NCBI GenBank assembly: GCA_029233925.1 | Contig: JARGOX010000010.1 | Location: 156,848 to 220,847, forward strand | Reading direction: 5' to 3' | DNA length: 64,000 bases | DNA from: Rhizobiaceae bacterium | GTDB taxonomy: Bacteria > Pseudomonadota > Alphaproteobacteria > Rhizobiales > Rhizobiaceae | Shown here: positions 9,784 to 18,566 of the stretch, piece after piece | Layout of the letters: each line of letters begins with the position of its first letter | Position numbering within the stretch: the stretch's first letter is position 1 | Notes under the pieces: generated by a model | What the model saw: the letters and a program-made list of their open reading frames with translations, nothing else | Databases searched by the model: none | Told to the model about the DNA's origin: nothing | Translations under genes and position numbers: made by a program

Positions 9784-10281
9784 GTGGAACCAAGGTCGAA
9801 AGAGGAAACAGAGCCGTTGGCATCGCATAGACAAAACGGTATCGAAGCCGAAGAAACCTTTGAGACTTATGACATCCACGACACGTTGTCTCACCTGCTA
9901 CGACGGTCACATTTCTATGCCGAATCGCTTTTTTCCAAGGAACTTGGCGCCTATGGAATCACGTCGCGCCAGCTAGCCCTTTTGGTCGCTGTTAGCCAGA
10001 ATGCCGGTGCGTCGCAGCGAACCATCGGAGACATCATTGCACTCGATATGAACACTGTCAGCGATCTTTTGCGTCGCATGGAAAAAAATGAACTGATTGA
10101 GCGGCGCGCTTCCGCAGTGGATGCAAGATCGACAGAAATCTACCTAGGCCCGAAAGGGAGGACGATCCTGTCCGCCATTCCCCTCGACAATCGCCGGTAT
10201 CAGGACGCTTTGGCCAGGAACCTGAGCATTGAAGAAGCATCAGTACTGAAGGCGCTTCTACGCAAACTGCTGGATCTTTAG
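9781..10281 (+). CDS. MarR-family transcriptional regulator
   Basis: Up to 166 residues. The winged-helix core runs from ELGAYGITSRQLALLVAVSQ through the recognition region TIGDIIALDMNTVSDLLRRM to the wing ASAVDARSTEIYLGPKGRTIL, the classic MarR order. The start is uncertain: TTG 9781, GTG 9784 or TTG 9817 are all possible and none has a strong ribosome-binding site, but all keep the domain intact. It precedes the aspartate-dehydrogenase-like gene and the ABC importer on the same strand, so it probably controls them. Ligand unknown. Confidence 0.85.
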   Translation: MVEPRSKEETEPLASHRQNGIEAEETFETYDIHDTLSHLLRRSHFYAESLFSKELGAYGITSRQLALLVAVSQNAGASQRTIGDIIALDMNTVSDLLRRMEKNELIERRASAVDARSTEIYLGPKGRTILSAIPLDNRRYQDALARNLSIEEASVLKALLRKLLDL

Positions 10282-10369
10282 AGCGCGCCGCTCGGATGAT
10301 TTATCTAGACTCGAGAAGTCATTGGTGTATATCATACGCATACGTAGGAAATAACGTGAAGGCCCTTTG

Positions 10370-11182
10370 ATGCGCAATGATCGACGCAAACCTCCACACC
10401 GGGTCGGTGTCATCGGTTATGGCTTTATCGGTCGTGCGATTGTTGAGCGTTTGCGGTCTGATCCGGAGAATTTTGAACTGGCCTTTGTCCACGCGCGGCG
10501 GCGTGAACAGGCAAATGATGTTCTGGATGCCGACTTTCTGGCCGATATCGGGAGCGCCCAAACGCGCGGCGCGGATTTGGTCGTCGAAACGGCGCATCCG
10601 TCGATTACCCGCTTGCATGGGGCCGACATTATCAGCCATTCTGATTACATGCCCCTTTCCACCACGGCTCTGACGGACGAAGCTCTGCTGGCGACTTTGC
10701 AAGAAATTGCGGTGGCAAGTCATACGCAATTGTTGCTCGCGGCAGGTGCGCTGATCGGTGGCGAGGAACTGATCAAACGCAGCGTCCCCTGGGAGCGTGT
10801 GCGGGTAACCTTCCGAAAACACCCGAAGAATATTGATTTCTCAGACGTGGATCTGGTGCCGGAAAACATCTTGGCTCCAACCACGGTTTTTGAAGGGTCG
10901 GTGCGTCAGATTGCAGACCGATATCCGCGCAATGTAAACACCATGGTCACGGCGGCATTGCTGTCAACCGGTCTCGACGCGTGTGAAGGCATTCTGGTCG
11001 CCGATCCGGCGTTGGAATGTGCCGTGGCAGAGGTCGAGGCCTGGGGCAGCGATGGCAGCTACTTTCGAACTGAAAAACAACAGCCTGCAAAAGGCGTTTC
11101 GGGGACTGAGATGGTGGATTCTGTCTGGCACTCAATTCAGCAAGCATGTGGGGTTTCAGCCAAAGCGTTTCAGCTTGTCTGA
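10370..11182 (+). CDS. Aspartate-dehydrogenase-like NAD(P)-binding oxidoreductase
   Basis: A 270-residue enzyme. The N-terminal Rossmann fold has VGVIGYGFIG (G16-x-G18-x-x-G21). The second half resembles the aspartate dehydrogenase (DUF108) domain: LLAAGALIGGEEL, RKHPKNI, PENILAPTTVFEGSVRQIA, RYPRNVNTMVTAALLSTG and LVADPALE. AspDH interconverts L-aspartate and iminoaspartate/oxaloacetate with NAD(P)H. The ATG at 10370 is preferred over the TTG three bases earlier. It is followed 31 bases later by an ABC importer, so it may act on the imported compound, perhaps an amino acid or analogue rather than aspartate itself. Confidence 0.78.
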   Translation: MRNDRRKPPHRVGVIGYGFIGRAIVERLRSDPENFELAFVHARRREQANDVLDADFLADIGSAQTRGADLVVETAHPSITRLHGADIISHSDYMPLSTTALTDEALLATLQEIAVASHTQLLLAAGALIGGEELIKRSVPWERVRVTFRKHPKNIDFSDVDLVPENILAPTTVFEGSVRQIADRYPRNVNTMVTAALLSTGLDACEGILVADPALECAVAEVEAWGSDGSYFRTEKQQPAKGVSGTEMVDSVWHSIQQACGVSAKAFQLV

Positions 11183-11213
11183 CCCCTTCACAAAACGATA
11201 ACGGGAGATAGAC

Positions 11214-12185
11214 ATGACGAAAATATCCACGTTTCTGAAAGGTTGCGCCCTCGCTGCATTCCTGGTGGCAACCCAGGCATCTGCAGAGGACAAAGTCGTG
11301 GCCATCGCGAACCTGGGGCCGCATCCGGCGCTGAACGCTGTCGTCAGTGGGTTCAAACAGGGGATGGCAGATGGTGGCTATGTGGAAGGGGCCGGCCTGA
11401 CCTACGTTTACCAGGACGCCAGCTTTGACGCTTCGGTCGTGGCGCAAATGCTCACGACGCTTGAAGCATCAAGCCCCGATGTTTTCTTGACGGTGACGAC
11501 CCCGATCAGTCAGGCCGCACGCCGTGTCGTGCAAGACAAGACAATCCCGATCGTCTTTGCTCCGGTGACAGACCCGGTCGACGCCGGCCTGGTTCCGTCC
11601 TGGGATGGTGGCAGTGACCGCTTTACCGGCGCCTCCAACCTTCAATCGATGGAAACCGTGTTCGCCTTTGCAGCAGACCTTCTGGGAAAAGCCGACAAGA
11701 TTGGGATTCTCTTCAATCCGGGCGATGCCAATGATGTTGTCAATATCACCTATGCCAAGGAGGCTGCCGCCGCAATGGGGGTGGAGCTTGTCACCGTCAG
11801 TGTCGAGACAACCGCCGATATCCCGGTGCGCGTCAATGCGTTGAAAGACACGGATGTGATCTATCTGATCCCTTCCAGCATGTTGCAACCGGCGCTGCCA
11901 GCAGTGGCCGCCGCAGCACGCCGTATCGGCGTGCCGGTGATCAATGCCTCGCCGGTCGGCGTGGAAGACGGGCAGATCCTTGCTTCCATGGCGGTTTCCT
12001 GGTTCGAGGTCGGCCGTCAGGCGGGGCTGCGTGCCGGGCGCATACTGGAAGGTGAGGCTGTCAGCACGATCGACATCTATCGCCCGTCCCCTGCTGATCA
12101 TACACCAACCATCAGCGCAGCTTTCATGGCAGCGGCCGGGATGACACTGCCCGATGCCTTGGCTGATTGTGACTGCGTAAAGTGA
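11214..12185 (+). CDS. ABC transporter substrate-binding protein (TrpX-like)
   Basis: A 323-residue periplasmic binding protein. The first 24 residues form a Sec signal peptide ending ATQASA before EDK. The mature protein follows the ABC_sub_bind family: VAIANLGPHPALNAVVSGFK, the TTPISQAARRVV segment, PIVFAPVTDPVDAGLV, and VIYLIPSSMLQPALPAV. A good ribosome-binding site (GGGAG) precedes the ATG. Members of this family bind aromatic amino acids or related small molecules. The stop overlaps the GTG of the ATPase gene (GTGA), showing one operon with the next two genes. Confidence 0.9.
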   Translation: MTKISTFLKGCALAAFLVATQASAEDKVVAIANLGPHPALNAVVSGFKQGMADGGYVEGAGLTYVYQDASFDASVVAQMLTTLEASSPDVFLTVTTPISQAARRVVQDKTIPIVFAPVTDPVDAGLVPSWDGGSDRFTGASNLQSMETVFAFAADLLGKADKIGILFNPGDANDVVNITYAKEAAAAMGVELVTVSVETTADIPVRVNALKDTDVIYLIPSSMLQPALPAVAAAARRIGVPVINASPVGVEDGQILASMAVSWFEVGRQAGLRAGRILEGEAVSTIDIYRPSPADHTPTISAAFMAAAGMTLPDALADCDCVK

Positions 12186-12985
12186 CAGCCGCCGCCAAGC
12201 AGGCCGGAGTCATCGTCTCTGGTCTGCAAAAAACCTTCTTTCCGGGAACCGTACAGGAGAAACGCGCGCTCGACGGGGTGAGTTTTTCTCTTGCTCCCGG
12301 TGAGTTTGCAATCGTCATCGGCAGCAATGGAGCGGGCAAAAGCACCATGCTGAATGCGATCTCCGGCGAGGTTCAGGTGGATGAAGGAACGATCTCCATC
12401 GCCGGGAAGGCGATTGAACAATGGCCAACACACAAACGTGCGGGCTACATCAGTCGTGTTTTTCAGGATCCGATGCAAGGCACTGCGGCGTCACTGACGA
12501 TCGAAGAAAACCTGGCCATTTCAGCACGGCGTGGCAAGCGGCGCAGTTTTCGGGCCGGTCTGCAGGTCGCTGAACGCGAAGAATTTCGCTCGGCACTCGA
12601 GCCCCTTGGTCTGGGCCTTGAGAACCGCTTGAAGGACCGCGTATCCCTGCTCTCAGGCGGGCAGCGCCAGTCCTTGACCCTGATCATGGCGACATTGCAA
12701 GCGCCGCAACTTTTGCTTCTGGACGAACACACCGCTGCGCTTGACCCACGTGCTGCTGACATGGTGATCAGATCAACGCTGAGTGCCGTAGAAGACCGCC
12801 AGATCACCACCCTTATGATCACCCATAATATGGAGCAGGCAATCGCCCACGGTGACCGCCTTTTGATGATGCACGAGGGCCGTGTCGTGCTTGATCTTGC
12901 AAAGGATGAGAAGGCCAAACTGACGACCGCCGATCTGGTAACCCGTTTTCATGATGTGGTGAGTGACCGCATGTTGCTGAGTTAG
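12182..12985 (+). CDS. ABC transporter ATP-binding protein (TrpZ/LivF-like)
   Basis: A 267-residue cytoplasmic ATPase. Walker A is GSNGAGKS (47-54), followed by the Q-loop in SRVFQDP, signature LLSGGQRQ, Walker B LLLLDEHTAALDP and the switch histidine in ITHN. It starts with GTG overlapping the upstream stop (GTGA). It powers the import system made with the binding protein before it and the permease after it. Confidence 0.94.
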   Translation: MTAAAKQAGVIVSGLQKTFFPGTVQEKRALDGVSFSLAPGEFAIVIGSNGAGKSTMLNAISGEVQVDEGTISIAGKAIEQWPTHKRAGYISRVFQDPMQGTAASLTIEENLAISARRGKRRSFRAGLQVAEREEFRSALEPLGLGLENRLKDRVSLLSGGQRQSLTLIMATLQAPQLLLLDEHTAALDPRAADMVIRSTLSAVEDRQITTLMITHNMEQAIAHGDRLLMMHEGRVVLDLAKDEKAKLTTADLVTRFHDVVSDRMLLS

Positions 12986-12995
12986 AGCCGGGCAA

Positions 12996-13892
12996 ATGGA
13001 CATCCTGTCAACATACTATAACTTGATCCCGGTCAGCCTGGCACAGGGCGCAGTTTATGCCTTTGTCGCCATCGGCGTCATGATCCCGTTCCGCCTGCTC
13101 AGCCTGCCGGACCTTACTGCCGAGGGCAGCTTCCCGCTTGGCGCAGCGGTTGCCGCAGCGCTGCTGGCCAATGGTATGGGCATCATGCCGGCAATGGGGC
13201 TGGCGCTGCTTGCCGGTGCGCTGGCCGGCGCTCTGACCGCTGTGATCCATGTGTTTTTCAAAGTCACCTCCCTGCTGGCCGGAATCATTGTGCTGACCAT
13301 GATGTTCAGCATCAACATTCGTGTCATGGGTAAACCCAACACGGCATTGTTCAGCCATGATACGCTCTTCACAATATTGCTGAATGCTGACGGGGGGACA
13401 CCGATCACCCAGTTTGCTGTGCTTTCAGTGATGTTGGCGGCGCTTTGTCTGCTGCTCTACTGGTTTCTGCACACCGAGCTTGGGCTGGCCCTGAGGGCGG
13501 TTGGTTCGAACCAGACAATGGCACGGGCGCAAGGCCTGTCAACGACGCTCTACATCATCGCAGGACTTGCCGGCGCCGGGGCGCTGGCGGCCCTTGGCGG
13601 TTCGGTCATGGCGCAATACCAGAGCTATGCCGACGTCAATATGGGAGTTGGAGTCCTGGTTATCGGTCTGGCCGCAACCATCCTGGGCGAGGCGATCCTC
13701 CGCGGCAGTACCCTTGCCCGGCAGATCCTCGCGCCGGTCGTCGGCAGCCTCCTCTACTTTCAATTCGTTGCCATCGCACTCAGCCTCGGGTTCAAACCAT
13801 CGGATCTAAAGCTGTTGACCGGACTGTTTGTCCTCTTCGCGCTGGCCCTGCCGATGATACGCAGCAAATTCAAACGGAATTCTTCCCGATAG
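12996..13892 (+). CDS. ABC transporter permease (TrpY/LivH-like)
   Basis: A 298-residue inner-membrane protein, mostly hydrophobic with roughly eight to nine helices. The branched-chain permease family pattern is clear: LAQGAVYAFVAIGVMIPFRL at the N-terminus, LPDLTAEGSFPLGAAVAAAL, and the cytoplasmic coupling loop LALRAVGSNQTMARAQG. Only one permease gene is present, so a homodimer is expected. It lies ten bases after the ATPase gene, completing the importer operon. Confidence 0.93.
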   Translation: MDILSTYYNLIPVSLAQGAVYAFVAIGVMIPFRLLSLPDLTAEGSFPLGAAVAAALLANGMGIMPAMGLALLAGALAGALTAVIHVFFKVTSLLAGIIVLTMMFSINIRVMGKPNTALFSHDTLFTILLNADGGTPITQFAVLSVMLAALCLLLYWFLHTELGLALRAVGSNQTMARAQGLSTTLYIIAGLAGAGALAALGGSVMAQYQSYADVNMGVGVLVIGLAATILGEAILRGSTLARQILAPVVGSLLYFQFVAIALSLGFKPSDLKLLTGLFVLFALALPMIRSKFKRNSSR

Positions 13893-13940
13893 GCCGGGGC
13901 TACGCCGTCAAAGCAATGACCCTTGAAAGGGAGAATCGAA

Positions 13941-14381
13941 ATGGAAGAAACACCCCTCTGGATCACCGCATTGATCGTCGTTCTATTTGTTCTGCTGCCT
14001 ATTGGTATTTCGTTTTTGGGAGCCAAAAACATTTACAGGGTCCATCGCTTCAGAAAAGGTACGGAGCGCCGCATGGGCACGGTGGTCGACATCAGGCAGT
14101 CGACGAGCCAGGGCGGTGAAGATCAGGATCCGACAACGCTCTATCAACCAATGTTTGAGTTTTCCGGCCCAGGTGGTGGATTGCTGCGCGGTGAAACCCC
14201 CACGGCTTCCGCAAATCAGAATTTTCAACAGGGCACTGAACATGCCATCCTGGTGAACTTTGACGAGCCGGGAATAGTACACATGTCTGGCAACCGACCC
14301 TATATCTTTGGGCTGGTGATGGTCTGTGCGGGCGGAGTTCTGGCCTTTTTCGGGCTTGGTGTTTCGACCGGGCTGATTTGA
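13941..14381 (+). CDS. Small membrane protein, DUF3592-like
   Basis: A 146-residue protein with one hydrophobic helix at each end (about 7-28 and 122-144) enclosing a soluble middle of about 90 residues with the pattern GTVVDIRQSTSQG, YQPMFEF, ILVNFDEPG typical of DUF3592-type proteins. The ATG at 13941 follows AAAGGGAG. It trails the ABC operon by 48 bases and may be co-transcribed. Function unknown; a link to the importer is only positional. Confidence 0.7.
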   Translation: MEETPLWITALIVVLFVLLPIGISFLGAKNIYRVHRFRKGTERRMGTVVDIRQSTSQGGEDQDPTTLYQPMFEFSGPGGGLLRGETPTASANQNFQQGTEHAILVNFDEPGIVHMSGNRPYIFGLVMVCAGGVLAFFGLGVSTGLI

Positions 14382-14624
14382 CCGGGCTGTCATTTTTGTA
14401 TGCCCTTTATAGGCGTGCCATTGGAAAATGAGGCTGTAATAGTACGGGGTCATTTGACGGCGGGAAATCATCACACCGCGCTATGCGATGCGTTCAATGA
14501 AGCGTACGGGACACGGCATCCGCTCTGCGCTATGGCTTCAGGGCGCGCCGAAAAAAGCCCGTATTTGACATTTCATTACCGCAGTCGCTATGCGGTTCGG
14601 CCAGTGCTCTAACAGTCAGATCTG

Positions 14625-16160
14625 CTAATCTTGCCCGCCTGAGTTTTCCTTGCCCGCATCCTGGTTGGGAACCTGTGTCTTTTTAGGGTAAAAATCTGAG
14701 ATAATGATCCAGCCTAGAAGCAGGGCTGAAAGTGCGATGAGCCCGCCGCTGATCGGGGTTTCAACAAAGGTCATGAAGTCTCCGCGCGACAGAATGAGAG
14801 ACCGTCGAAAATTCTCCTCGATCATCGGTGCAAGGATGAAACCCAGCAGCATTGGTGCAGGCTCGATGCTGAGGAGCAACATCATGTAACCAAAGAGACC
14901 GAATGCCATGACCAGACCAACATCAAAAACCGAATTGTTGATCGAATAGACACCGATACACACGAACGAAATGATCATGGGGTAGAGCAGGCCATAGGGC
15001 ACCTTCAGCAATTGAACCCAAAGACCGATCAGGGGGATGTTCAAAATCAGAAGAAGCAGGTTTCCGATGAAAAAACTTGCAACCAACCCCCAGAACAAGG
15101 GGGCATGGTCCACCAGCAGCATTGGTCCGGGTGGCACTCCGTGTATCATCAAGGCGCCCAGCATCACCGCCATGACTGGATCGCCCGGCACGCCAAGTGT
15201 CAATGTGGGCACAAAACCGGTTTGGCTGGCGGCATTGTTGGAAGCCTCGGGCGCAGCCACACCCTCGATCGCACCACGCCCAAAGCGCGAGGGATCGCGG
15301 GCGATTTTTTTCTCTGTTGCATAGGCAATAAATGTGGAAATCGTCGGTCCGGCCCCTGGCAACATCCCCAGGATCGAGCCGATACTTGCGCCGCGAAACA
15401 TCGGCAGAATTGAGCGTTTGACATCTCCGGGGCCAGGCATCATCGATCGCCAGCCGAGCTTTTCGGTGCTGCCACTCACAACATGGCGCCCCGCATTGGC
15501 CATGATGAGCGCAACCCCGAAAACACCAGTGGCGATCGGTACAAGCCCAATCCCATCGGAGAGCTTCAAAAAGCCAAATGTGAAACGTGGAGAGCCGCTA
15601 TAGATGTCGGTTCCCACCAGGCCGAGCAACAATCCCAACAGGACCGAAACAAGACCGCGCACCAGAGAATCACGAACCAGAATTGCCGCCGCTATCAACC
15701 CCAGCAACATCAGCGCAAAATATTCGGTCGGCCCAAACTGCAGTGCAAAATTTGCCAGGACCGGTGCCAATGAGGCCAATACGATAATCCCGAAGCAACT
15801 GCCAAAAAATGATGCAATCGTGGTCATGAACAAAGCTGAACCGGCGCGCCCCTGCAATGCCAGGGGATGCCCATCAAGACATGTGACCGCCCCTGCGGAC
15901 GTGCCCGGCAGATTGAGCAAAATGGACGCAGTCGAATTGCCGTATTGTGACCCGTAATAGATGCCTGCCAGCATGATGATCGCCGATGTCGGGTCGAGAT
16001 AATAGGTGATTGGCAATAGCATGCCGATTGTCACCATGGGCCCAAGCCCAGGCAAAACCCCTATGAACGTGCCCAGCGTCACACCGATGAAGCAATAGAG
16101 GAGCGCTTCCCAAGAGAGCGCGACGCCAAAACCCATGAGCAGATTGTCAAAAATATTCAT
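14625..16160 (-). CDS. tctA: Tripartite tricarboxylate transporter large permease TctA (system 1)
   Basis: A 511-residue inner-membrane protein with about 11-12 helices. The TctA signature is plain: GVLPGLGPMVTIGMLLPITY, IYYGSQYGNSTASILLNLPG, GAGPTISTFIAYATEKK and PEASNNAASQTGFVPTLTLG. TTT systems import carboxylates with a proton or sodium gradient, using a high-affinity periplasmic binding protein. The ATG at 16160 fits the family N-terminus; a longer frame adds unrelated residues. It follows tctB by two bases, and the pair is divergent from tctC. Confidence 0.95.
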   Translation of the reverse strand: MNIFDNLLMGFGVALSWEALLYCFIGVTLGTFIGVLPGLGPMVTIGMLLPITYYLDPTSAIIMLAGIYYGSQYGNSTASILLNLPGTSAGAVTCLDGHPLALQGRAGSALFMTTIASFFGSCFGIIVLASLAPVLANFALQFGPTEYFALMLLGLIAAAILVRDSLVRGLVSVLLGLLLGLVGTDIYSGSPRFTFGFLKLSDGIGLVPIATGVFGVALIMANAGRHVVSGSTEKLGWRSMMPGPGDVKRSILPMFRGASIGSILGMLPGAGPTISTFIAYATEKKIARDPSRFGRGAIEGVAAPEASNNAASQTGFVPTLTLGVPGDPVMAVMLGALMIHGVPPGPMLLVDHAPLFWGLVASFFIGNLLLLILNIPLIGLWVQLLKVPYGLLYPMIISFVCIGVYSINNSVFDVGLVMAFGLFGYMMLLLSIEPAPMLLGFILAPMIEENFRRSLILSRGDFMTFVETPISGGLIALSALLLGWIIISDFYPKKTQVPNQDAGKENSGGQD

Positions 16161-16162
16161 GA

Positions 16163-16648
16163 TTACCACCAGAAAGGCTGAAGCGGCAGGCCCAGCAGGA
16201 ATACGAAAACAACGGTGCAAAGGCTTGATGCAAACAAGGCCAGAAGCAACACACTGCGCAGTCTCAGACTGCGATCGGCACTGGCACTCAAGATTGTCAC
16301 AATGGCAATGGTTGGCGCCAGGCCCAACGGATTTATCAGAATCATGAAAGCAATCATCGCAGCGCTGATGTGGACAGGACCGCGAATCGAGATTTTTGGC
16401 TGGTCGGTGGAGTTCGCAGGACTACCGGCAAGTCCCAGAAAAATGGCCATGATGCTAAGCAATGCGCCAATAGCGAATGGGAATGCCCCGGCGCCGATCC
16501 TTCGTACCGAACCGAGATCCAATGACAGGCCTTCCCACATCGAATAGACCCCACATCCGGCAACCAAAGAAATTGTTATCCAATCTCTGGCTGACAACCC
16601 TTTGTAAAACCTTGGCTTTCTATCAACATTAGAAAAATTCACGCGCAC
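16163..16648 (-). CDS. tctB: Tripartite tricarboxylate transporter small subunit TctB (system 1)
   Basis: A 161-residue membrane protein with four predicted helices, the standard TctB layout. GAGAFPFAIGALLSIMAIFL and INPLGLAPTIAIVTILSA are typical. Translation starts with GTG; GTG 16642 has better spacing to GGGAG than GTG 16648. It is the first gene of the leftward tctBA unit, with the operator-bearing promoter region immediately upstream. Confidence 0.88.
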   Translation of the reverse strand: MRVNFSNVDRKPRFYKGLSARDWITISLVAGCGVYSMWEGLSLDLGSVRRIGAGAFPFAIGALLSIMAIFLGLAGSPANSTDQPKISIRGPVHISAAMIAFMILINPLGLAPTIAIVTILSASADRSLRLRSVLLLALFASSLCTVVFVFLLGLPLQPFWW

Positions 16649-16685
16649 AAACTCCCGCCTTTGTGACTTTTACCGGCCACAATCA

Positions 16686-16714
16686 TTGACAAGGGGCCGG
16701 TTTATATCAAGTAT
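16686..16714 (+). promoter_or_regulatory. Candidate sigma-70 promoter of tctC
   Basis: A perfect -35 box TTGACA (16686-16691) is followed after 17 bases by a weaker -10-like AAGTAT (16709-16714). The start would fall in or just after the palindromic operator at 16713-16728, which suits repression. The -10 match is poor, so this is tentative. Confidence 0.4.
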
Positions 16715-16728
16715 GTTAGCGGTAACAT
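16713..16728. promoter_or_regulatory. GntR/LacI-type operator ATGTTA-N4-TAACAT
   Basis: A perfect 6-4-6 inverted repeat (ATGTTA GCGG TAACAT) between the divergent tctBA and tctC genes. This matches the operator I know for E. coli GntR, a LacI-family repressor. The regulator encoded at 18567-19619 resembles GntR and lies downstream on the same strand as tctC, so it is the natural candidate to bind here and control both directions. Confidence 0.7.
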
Positions 16729-16801
16729 AGCCGATCTTGTTATTCAATGACAGAGTTGTCAAAGGCAACAAGTTCAGTGCAACCCTCAAGGAGAAGAAAA
16801 C

Positions 16802-17779
16802 ATGTTTCTTAAAAAAATGATCTGGACCATGTCGTTTGTCGCCGGTGCTGCCGTTTGTGCGCCAGCGGCTATGGCGGACGATTTCCCGACCAAGCCAATT
16901 ACCTGGGTGAGCCCATGGAATCCCGGCGGTGCGAATGACACGCTCTCGCGTGCTATCGCGCAGGAAGCTGAAAAGGTCCTCGGCCAGCCCATAGCCGTCA
17001 TCAATCGACCGGGAGCATCCGGCACCATTGGCAGTGCCTCAGTCGCAACCGCAAACGATAACGGCTATTCCGTGGTTCTTGGCAGCACGCCAACCCATGC
17101 AACGGCCCCGCATATCTACGCCAATCTGCCCTACGATCCTGAAAAGGATTTTTCTCCAGTGACAATGGTCGGCAGCGTGCCAAACGTGCTGGTCGTAAAC
17201 CCCAAGCTGGATATCAATTCGGTTGATGAACTGATCGCCTATGCCAAGGCGCATCCCGGTGAGCTGAACTATTATTCGACGGGGCCGGGCACATCACAGC
17301 ACCTCTCGGCAGCGCTGTTTGAAAACCTGACCGGCGTGAAAATGGAACATGTGCCCTACACTGGTTCCGCCCCGGCAATGGTTGATTTGCTGGCGGGAAG
17401 AATTGATCTCGCATTCGACAATATGAATACCGTCATTCCACATATCGAAGCAGGAAGTCTGCGGGCTCTTGGCGTCACGACCCCTGAGCGTTCCGATGCA
17501 CTTCCCGATGTTCCAACGATTGCCGAAGCTGGTGTCGATGGATACGACGCAAGCGTTTGGTTTGGTGTTTTTGCAGCTCCGGGCACAGCACCTGAACGGC
17601 TTGATATTCTGCAAAATGCCATTGCAACGGCGCTTCAAACGCCCGCATTGGCAGAACGTTTGAACACTCTGGGCGTGCGGGTGATCGCAAATACACCGGC
17701 AGAATTTTCCAAAATCCAGGCATCGGAAATCACCCGCTGGGGTGAGGTCGCAAAGGCGGCAGGCATCGAGCTTCGATAA
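16802..17779 (+). CDS. tctC: TTT substrate-binding protein TctC, Bug family (system 1)
   Basis: A 325-residue periplasmic receptor. The signal peptide ends APAAMA before DDFPTKPI. The Bug-family contact segments are present: VSPWNPGGANDTLSRAIA in the first loop, VINRPGASGTIGSASVA in the second, and YYSTGPGTSQHLSAALFENL. GGAG precedes the ATG. The usual carboxylate-contacting region is conserved, but the ligand cannot be named. It is followed 38 bases later by a DUF1028 gene, probably in the same transcript, and sits opposite tctBA. Confidence 0.94.
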   Translation: MFLKKMIWTMSFVAGAAVCAPAAMADDFPTKPITWVSPWNPGGANDTLSRAIAQEAEKVLGQPIAVINRPGASGTIGSASVATANDNGYSVVLGSTPTHATAPHIYANLPYDPEKDFSPVTMVGSVPNVLVVNPKLDINSVDELIAYAKAHPGELNYYSTGPGTSQHLSAALFENLTGVKMEHVPYTGSAPAMVDLLAGRIDLAFDNMNTVIPHIEAGSLRALGVTTPERSDALPDVPTIAEAGVDGYDASVWFGVFAAPGTAPERLDILQNAIATALQTPALAERLNTLGVRVIANTPAEFSKIQASEITRWGEVAKAAGIELR

Positions 17780-17817
17780 GTGTTGCACAACCAATAAACA
17801 TAAGCAGGAAGACAAAA

Positions 17818-18498
17818 ATGACTTTTTCCGTAATCGCGCGCTGCAAACGAACTGGAATGTTCGGAATAGCCATTGCAACGCGACCCCTCGCAATCGGTGC
17901 AAAATGCCCATTTCTGAAAGCCGGACTGGGAGGACTTGTTTCCCAGGCAAACGGGGATCCCCGCTTTGGCCCACTTGGCCTGAACCTTTTGGAAACGGGT
18001 TTTTCCGCACCCAAGGTCATGCGGGAACTGGAAGACAATGACCCCTATATCGAGTGGCGCCAAATCGCCGTTATCGATCGTGATGGCCGCACAGCTGCCC
18101 GCACAGGCAGTGACAACGAAGACTGGAAGGGCCACATCGCCATCGACAATTTCGTGTCACTGGGCAATAGGGTAACCAGCGAAGCGACAGTGACAAAAAT
18201 GGCTGACGTATGGGAGACAACGGATGAGTTGGACCTCGGTGAACGCCTGATGCGCTGTGTCGAAGCGGGCCGCGACGCCGGTGGTCAGATTGCCGGTCAA
18301 CATTCAGCATCTATCCTGGTTGTGAACAAAAGGTCCTATGGCTGGATCGATCTCCGCGTCGATGAGCACGACGAGCCCATCGGAGAACTGCGCCGCATTC
18401 TTGACCTGTACACGCCATTGCTTGAATATTACGATGTGCGACCAGCTAAACCTGATATGCCCCGTGATGATATCTGGCGGCAAGAACGAGGCGTCTAA
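17818..18498 (+). CDS. DUF1028 family protein (Ntn-hydrolase-like)
   Basis: A 226-residue cytoplasmic protein of DUF1028: it starts MTFSVIARCKRTGMFGIAIA and has LGLNLLETGFSA, RQIAVIDRDGRTAARTGSDN, HIAIDNFVSLGN and HSASILVVNK in family order. DUF1028 is predicted to have an N-terminal-nucleophile hydrolase fold; no experimentally firm reaction is known to me. GGAAG precedes the ATG. Linkage to tctC suggests it hydrolyses the imported compound, and a strong terminator follows. No secretion signal. Confidence 0.88.
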   Translation: MTFSVIARCKRTGMFGIAIATRPLAIGAKCPFLKAGLGGLVSQANGDPRFGPLGLNLLETGFSAPKVMRELEDNDPYIEWRQIAVIDRDGRTAARTGSDNEDWKGHIAIDNFVSLGNRVTSEATVTKMADVWETTDELDLGERLMRCVEAGRDAGGQIAGQHSASILVVNKRSYGWIDLRVDEHDEPIGELRRILDLYTPLLEYYDVRPAKPDMPRDDIWRQERGV

Positions 18499-18525
18499 GA
18501 CCTCATAGGTAAAGCTATATACTAT

Positions 18526-18552
18526 CGGGCGGGGCCAACACCCCGCCCGTTT
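18526..18552 (+). terminator. Rho-independent terminator after the DUF1028 gene
   Basis: A nine-base-pair GC stem, CGGGCGGGG and CCCCGCCCG, with a six-base loop (CCAACA) and a short T run. It separates the tctC transcript from the LacI-family gene, which begins 14 bases later with its own ribosome-binding site. Confidence 0.8.
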
Positions 18553-18566
18553 CATATGGAGGAAAC

